NCBI GenBank assembly: GCA_037389465.1 | Contig: JAZARR010000074.1 | Location: forward strand, 1,178,001 to 1,242,000 | Length of the DNA stretch: 64,000 nt | Origin: Baylisascaris procyonis | Lineage: Eukaryota > Nematoda > Chromadorea > Rhabditida > Ascarididae | Reading direction: 5' to 3' | In this document: one piece after another, positions 58,971-64,000 of the stretch | How the letters are laid out: each line of letters begins with the position of its first letter | How positions within the stretch are numbered: position 1 is the stretch's first letter | The notes under the pieces: model-generated | What the model was told of the DNA's origin: nothing | What the model saw: the letters and a program-made list of their open reading frames with translations, nothing else | The model's database searches: none | Program-made: the position numbers and the translations under genes

Positions 58971-60229
58971 TGTTGGGAAACTAACCCCTTGATAAGCAAA
59001 TGCAATTCCCACTGTAGGCCGATTATATCTGTGCAGGTTCCTATGTATGTATGCGTTTTTCTGACTGTTGTTAGTTACATCTGTAAAGCGAACGGAGGTA
59101 AAATTGCGAAATTTTGTGACTGTAACACGTTCAATGAGATCATCGTGTTACCACCGGCTTCCGTCTTTATCCATCATTTCTGCATTGGTTGTTGGCTTTG
59201 ATGTGACCAGAAATGTGCTCGCATTTTTGCGATCGGCCAGGTCATATTTTATAACAGCCACAATTTTAAAAAAAGTTAAATTTGGAGGGTGAACCTTTGA
59301 TGAAGATTTGCAGCCGCAATGGATTTGTTCAAAACAAGGATCTAGTGCTGCCCATGTTTTATTATTTCGTGGCAACCAAAGTTTCTAGGCACTCTTCCAT
59401 TTGCCTATTTTCAAATCCACAAACTCAAAGAGTGCACATGTTGCCTTCTATGTACACTTAAAGATACCTATTAATAAGAAACGTTTAATATAGCTTTTAG
59501 ATGCTTCACATGAAGGGTTTGCAGCGGTGTCGCTCCGCTATATATGATGACTGATTTAATTTATTTTAAAACCCTCTACAGGAAATTTCGGTGATAATAA
59601 ACAAGTGCGATGTCCTGGCACACATCTTTTTATTATTTTTGAAAAACGAAATATTGTTCACACGTTGAGTTTATAATTTTTACTTTCCCCATTTAAGCAG
59701 AAACTGTGAGAATATTTCACAGACGATTTTCGATAGCCATTGCAGATATGAGCGAAGGGATATTGAAAAACTTTCTTATTATTCGTTTTATTTTTGTATG
59801 CTTTTGTTAAGATAATATCATATAAAATGAGAGGAACAAGTGGACAGTAGATATTCACTTTCTTTGTAGCCTATAAGAATGGTTCATACTAGTTTCGTAA
59901 ATAATGTCAATTATATTATGCGTTTTTAATATCACGGTCTAAAACACATTCTTCGATTGCTTATCAAAAACGATCTCTATACAGTTGAAATATAGTTCTT
60001 TATTTCCAACCAACCGGCTGGAAATATCAAATATGCTATTCGCATTTCTCTTAGACGTCATTTTCACGCATCATATTTTATTTCACTTCTTTTTCATCTA
60101 GAATAAACGATTTCTTCTTGTAAATTAAATAAATTGCAGGCATTTGCAGCTGAATATTTAGTGATAGGCGTGATTCTGTAGCGCGAATTATTCGCCAATT
60201 AAATCACTTAAATAAGTTGCAAAAAGTTG

Positions 60230-63200
60230 ATGCTTATAGGATTGCGTATTATGTGGAGTGCTTTGATTTGGCTATTAATATTGGTAGAGTCGACTATTGC
60301 GCAATATGGACAACAAATGCATATGAAATCTCGACCTGTTCAAAAAGGTTCGCTACTTTTATTACACATGTAATTTGTTTCACTTATAACAGTGCCCAAG
60401 TGAATAGGTGATAATAAAATCCGGCAACATTACAGGTTTATGGTTGTGTCGATCAAAGCTCCTAGTTAAAATCTGCTAATGAGAGTAGAATGAAAATGTC
60501 ATTTCGAAAACTCGAATTCTTCACTGATTTCGCTAGAAAACAATTCATAACGTTGGTTTAGAGGTAAAAAAAAAAGGTCGGATATTGAGAAAAGCAATCG
60601 AAGTGATGATCAGAAATCGGCACCGAAAAATTAAGCTGGGATGGGATTTTCTATGCTGTACCAGTTCCGATGATCATATGAGCGATTTGAAACTTTTAGA
60701 AATTTTATATTTTAAGTAAAAATTATTTATATTGACTTTGCAGATATCCACAACACGTATGGAGTTGGAAGTTCGCGAAATATTCCACCATCGAAACTCA
60801 AATATTTCCCTGCTCCGGATATTCCACGACCTGATTTCAAATACTCCAAAAATCGAAAGCGGTAAAAATTCTTATATTATGCTATAGTGTAACGTTTTTA
60901 ATGCTATCGAATGCAATTCTTTTTGAGATTATTCGAGAAGGTTTGAGGTCATTTGTTATCCGCGAATATGTGGGATTCGTTTGATTGGATGAAGAGTTCA
61001 GTCAAATACGGGCTCAGTCATCTGTCTTGAAAAGAAATCCTCAGCTACGTGAAAAATTTTATGACGATGTTCGGGCAAAAAATCAAAAAATATGAAAAAG
61101 TATGCTATGTACGTCAAATATCTTGCGCCTACGACGAACCAAATATGCCTAAGAAATTCATGCTTGAATGTCGGAAGTTTCGTTCTCCGAAAATGAGACT
61201 CTCTCGGTTCTGATTCTTCCTCCCCATCATGTAAGACTCCTCCTCCCCATCATTCCTCATGGGTCATAGTCCTCAGCAATTACAGTGTTCGAAAACTGTT
61301 GCGGTGCTGTAAGAAGAAGTGGTTTCACACCTCTCATCCATGGATATGAAAAGGGAAGCAGGAATAGAGAAAAGAGTTTATCAGTTTTCTTGAGTATATG
61401 CTCAGATATCCTTCTGCCAACTGGACGACAACATATGAACAAAAATTCGAGTTTAAATCCTTCGACAGCTGAACATTGCAAAAGTTTTTCTCTTCTTTCA
61501 CGGTATTTAGTTCAGAATTCGCTCACTCTCCAACGCAAACTCCGATACGCTCTTATTTACTTTGTTTGAAAGTCTGAAGCTTTCTTTTCCCATCAAAATT
61601 TTCCGTTTCTCTTAAAAAACTTTTCAGTGAATGTCTTGCGAATAGGCGCAACATGCAGCATTGAAAAAGAAAATGAATATAAACGTACAAATAAGTAAAT
61701 ACCAAATAAAGAAATAAATTAGTAAATGAATTAGTAAACCAATAAATAATAAGTAAATAAATACAGGAATCAGTAAATGCATGTATATCTATGTGAATAG
61801 GTTTGGGGTATAAATGCGCAAACAAACATATGTACATATTTCTTTATTTGTGTACTCGCCTCAGGCGTTCCTATACTCTCTAATGCGTTGTGTGCTGCTT
61901 TTTGTGTGCACATGGTTATAGCCAGCAGTTTATATATTACATGATCCTGCTTCAAATGATGCATTCGAAGTGGTGCGAGGACTATAATCCCCTGGGGCGC
62001 ACAGGACATCCTCCGCACGTGCTGCCTTGTTCAAATCCGCGTTCCATCAGTAGGCTTATTTATCCAAAAATATCTTACCTATCCTTTTTATTCGCAATAA
62101 ATGGGTTCTTCTCTACGAAAATACTTTCATGTGTTAATTTCTCGACCGCAGGATCGTTGCGCATAATCGTTACGAATTTCGCAATAATGCATTGGATGCA
62201 TTTACGCACTCGAACGCTAGAGTGAAGTTCACAATTCATAACTTGGGTCCGTATCCAAATCATGGACCGTTCAGTAGAAGCTCGCTTGGTTACAACGCAA
62301 AGTTCAAAAGTGAGTTCTTGCACTATTTTCAGAGATTAGACAAAGCAATTAGCAAACGTTTGTCATATACGGTTCTTTATTTCAGCACAACAAACAGCTC
62401 CTTGAGCTTGTATCAAAAAGTAATGGATAAACACGCATTGCTAAATATTGCTCTTCCTATGAGGTCCAATCGATTGTGAAAATTCCAAATCAAAGAAAAA
62501 TCGCTTTTAGGATGTGTTGATTTAAATAACTTGAGGCGCTTCTTAACAATTACGATGAGACTTTTGAGGCTATTTTTTCAGCTCTAAGGTACTAAAACAC
62601 CGAAAAGTGCTCTAAGGATAAATCCTCTAATTCAGAGCGCTAAGAAAGATTAGAGTGACCAATGAAGCTGATATTTTCGAGCTCGCTAAATAGATCTAGG
62701 TCTACATATTTTTGCATTACAGTTAATTTCTTGCTCAAATTCTAAGACAACGGGCATGCTTTCATGACTTTCGGGTGGTAGTACAATGGAAGGATTAGAG
62801 AAAACATCAAATGGTAGTCGGCTTTCCGTGTTAAACAACAAATGAATCAGATGGAGTGCAGAAATACGTCTCTGATTTCGATGCACACACTCAGTGACAG
62901 TTTCTAGTGAAGCTTTGCTTTTGATCTTCTACTTTCTCTTATATTATCTTCACTTCAGCTCACCTACCCCAATCTACAATCCTCCATTTCGGAGTTTTCT
63001 GACATCATTTCCTCCAACTTTCATCTCACTATGGACCTTATTAAAATCTTCTGACTTTCTCATTCAAAAAATATCTCAGTCATCATTCTATGCTTTCTTG
63101 AAAAAATCTTTACAACGGTCATGTCATCAAATTCCATCAGCTTAGTCATGTAGTTCACATTTTAAAACTGTCGGAAACACAGAGCAGGCATAATTTGCAT

Positions 63201-64000
63201 ACGCATGAATATGATATCTGCATATTTCACCTTGACGTAGTTATGCAGGAGCCAAAAAAGGACAATTTCACTAGCTTATCTCCGTTGTGTTGAAAAAAAG
63301 GCGATCCGGCAATTCCTGAATAGCTTTCGTCGTGAATGAGGGAAATAACCTTTTTATAAGTTGATTTAAAATATATTCAAATATTGCCAAATGTATATTC
63401 AAAGATGATATCTTTTTCTAAATAAAACGGTTGTGTTCAAGGTGATGCACACAAGCATCGGCACCGACTACGTATGTTTTATGCTGGTATGATCATTTTC
63501 AAGCTATAGATGTCAAGCGGTTTTTTAAATGTACAGTCGACAAATAATGTATAATAAAAAAAGGAAAGGACAACGCGCGTACTTTCCCTTCTTCCTTTCT
63601 CCTGTATAGCACATAATGTCGGACCTTTCTTTTATACCTTTTTTCTCCTCCTTCACCTTTGCATGCATGCAAAACCGTTTTGCTCTCATTTTTTGTACCC
63701 TCTCTGAGAGGCCTCTCATTCAACACCTACCGGTTATTTATTTCTTTAAATCGAAATTAAGGCTGTTTTTCGATGGAAATCCATCGGAAATTTTGGCCAA
63801 TGAAAGTTTCGTGTAGTCAAGTGGATCTGTACACCAATACCATCATCAAAAAATATTTGATATTTAAGGCGCTCTTAAATATAAAAAATTTCCTTTGCAG
63901 GCAAACAAAAACAGAATGTTTATGTTGGTCAGGAAGTCGCTGCTGGTGCTAATCCTTCTGGATGTAGAGATGCGGACTCAGCAGTCCTAGCGATTCATCC
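60230..64000 (+). CDS. Secreted orphan protein, first four exons (3' end outside window)
   Basis: Exons 60230-60347, 60744-60861, 62152-62309 and 63901-64000 or beyond. All junction phases agree (1, 2, 1) and acceptors are TTTGCAG, GACCGCAG and TTTGCAG. They give 164 codons to the window edge. Residues 1-24 are a signal peptide (MLIGLRIMWSALIWLLILVE..., cleavage near TIA-QY). The mature region is basic and low in Cys, with a proline-rich patch (PPSKLKYFPAPDIPRPDFKY), then YEFRNNALDAFTHSNARVKF, and in exon 4 VGQEVAAGANPSGCRDADSA. No ATG occurs between the upstream acceptor near 60146 and ATG 60230. An extracellular role is inferred. I do not recognise the family; more exons lie to the right. 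Confidence 0.75.

Larger units (their letters stand above)
53070..60200. other. Repeat-rich intergenic stretch
   Basis: Contains three microsatellites, a palindrome, two local duplications and a LINE fragment listed separately. ORFs such as 54458-54685 plus and 57656-57877 minus are open but show no motif or consistent splice context, so no gene is called. Confidence 0.5.

Noticed and set aside
1..64000. CRISPR arrays, bacterial operons, phage or rRNA genes
   Set aside because: Intron-bearing eukaryotic genes throughout; no regularly spaced repeats of CRISPR type and no rRNA sequence.

Overview
This is an AT-rich (roughly one third G+C by eye) piece of a nematode nuclear genome. Support comes from three conserved eukaryotic genes split by introns with nematode-style acceptors (TTTCAG, TTGCAG), likely spliced-leader (SL) acceptors a few bases upstream of several ATGs, some introns of about 50 bp beside others of 0.3-1.7 kb, and RTE-clade retrotransposon copies. 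A clade V (strongylid-type) parasite is my best guess; the species cannot be fixed from the sequence. Coding density is low and most of the window is intron or unannotated AT-rich DNA.

Layout. 0.3-7.5 kb, minus: ten exons of an SLC7/AAT amino-acid transporter that runs off the left edge. It has a GC-AG intron, a decayed copy of its exon 10, and an intron carrying a 355-bp non-autonomous RTE-derived element with a 13-bp target-site duplication. 7.5-17 kb: mostly unassigned, with two tentative orphan genes and a tRNA-like relic. 17.0-20.2 kb, minus: a complete three-exon phosphatidylinositol synthase. 20.2-35.7 kb: a GC-rich block, two candidate secreted-peptide genes, a LINE RT relic, a one-TM orphan ORF and local repeats. 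35.8-46.1 kb, minus: a complete 16-exon DDX54 DEAD-box helicase (786 aa). 46.6-51.4 kb, minus: three short orphan coding units in the same orientation, interrupted by a dead RTE element (48.0-50.2 kb) whose 5' junction is a 27-bp perfect fold-back of the flanking DNA. 51.4-60.2 kb: microsatellites, local duplications, a palindrome and LINE debris. 60.2-64.0 kb, plus: the first four exons of a secreted orphan protein that runs off the right edge.

How the genes relate. The transporter, PI synthase and helicase are housekeeping genes with no shared pathway. The minus-strand orphan units directly upstream of DDX54, with poly(A) signals and short gaps, look like a possible nematode operon feeding SL trans-splicing, later split by the RTE insertion. 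The main discovery candidates are the orphan secreted proteins (32.95, 24.49 and 60.23 kb), that putative operon, and the two RTE copies that between them show a deletion derivative and a fold-back integration junction.

Exon models for the three conserved genes and the 60.2-kb gene were built by hand with every junction phase checked. Those for the short orphan genes are weaker and are marked so.
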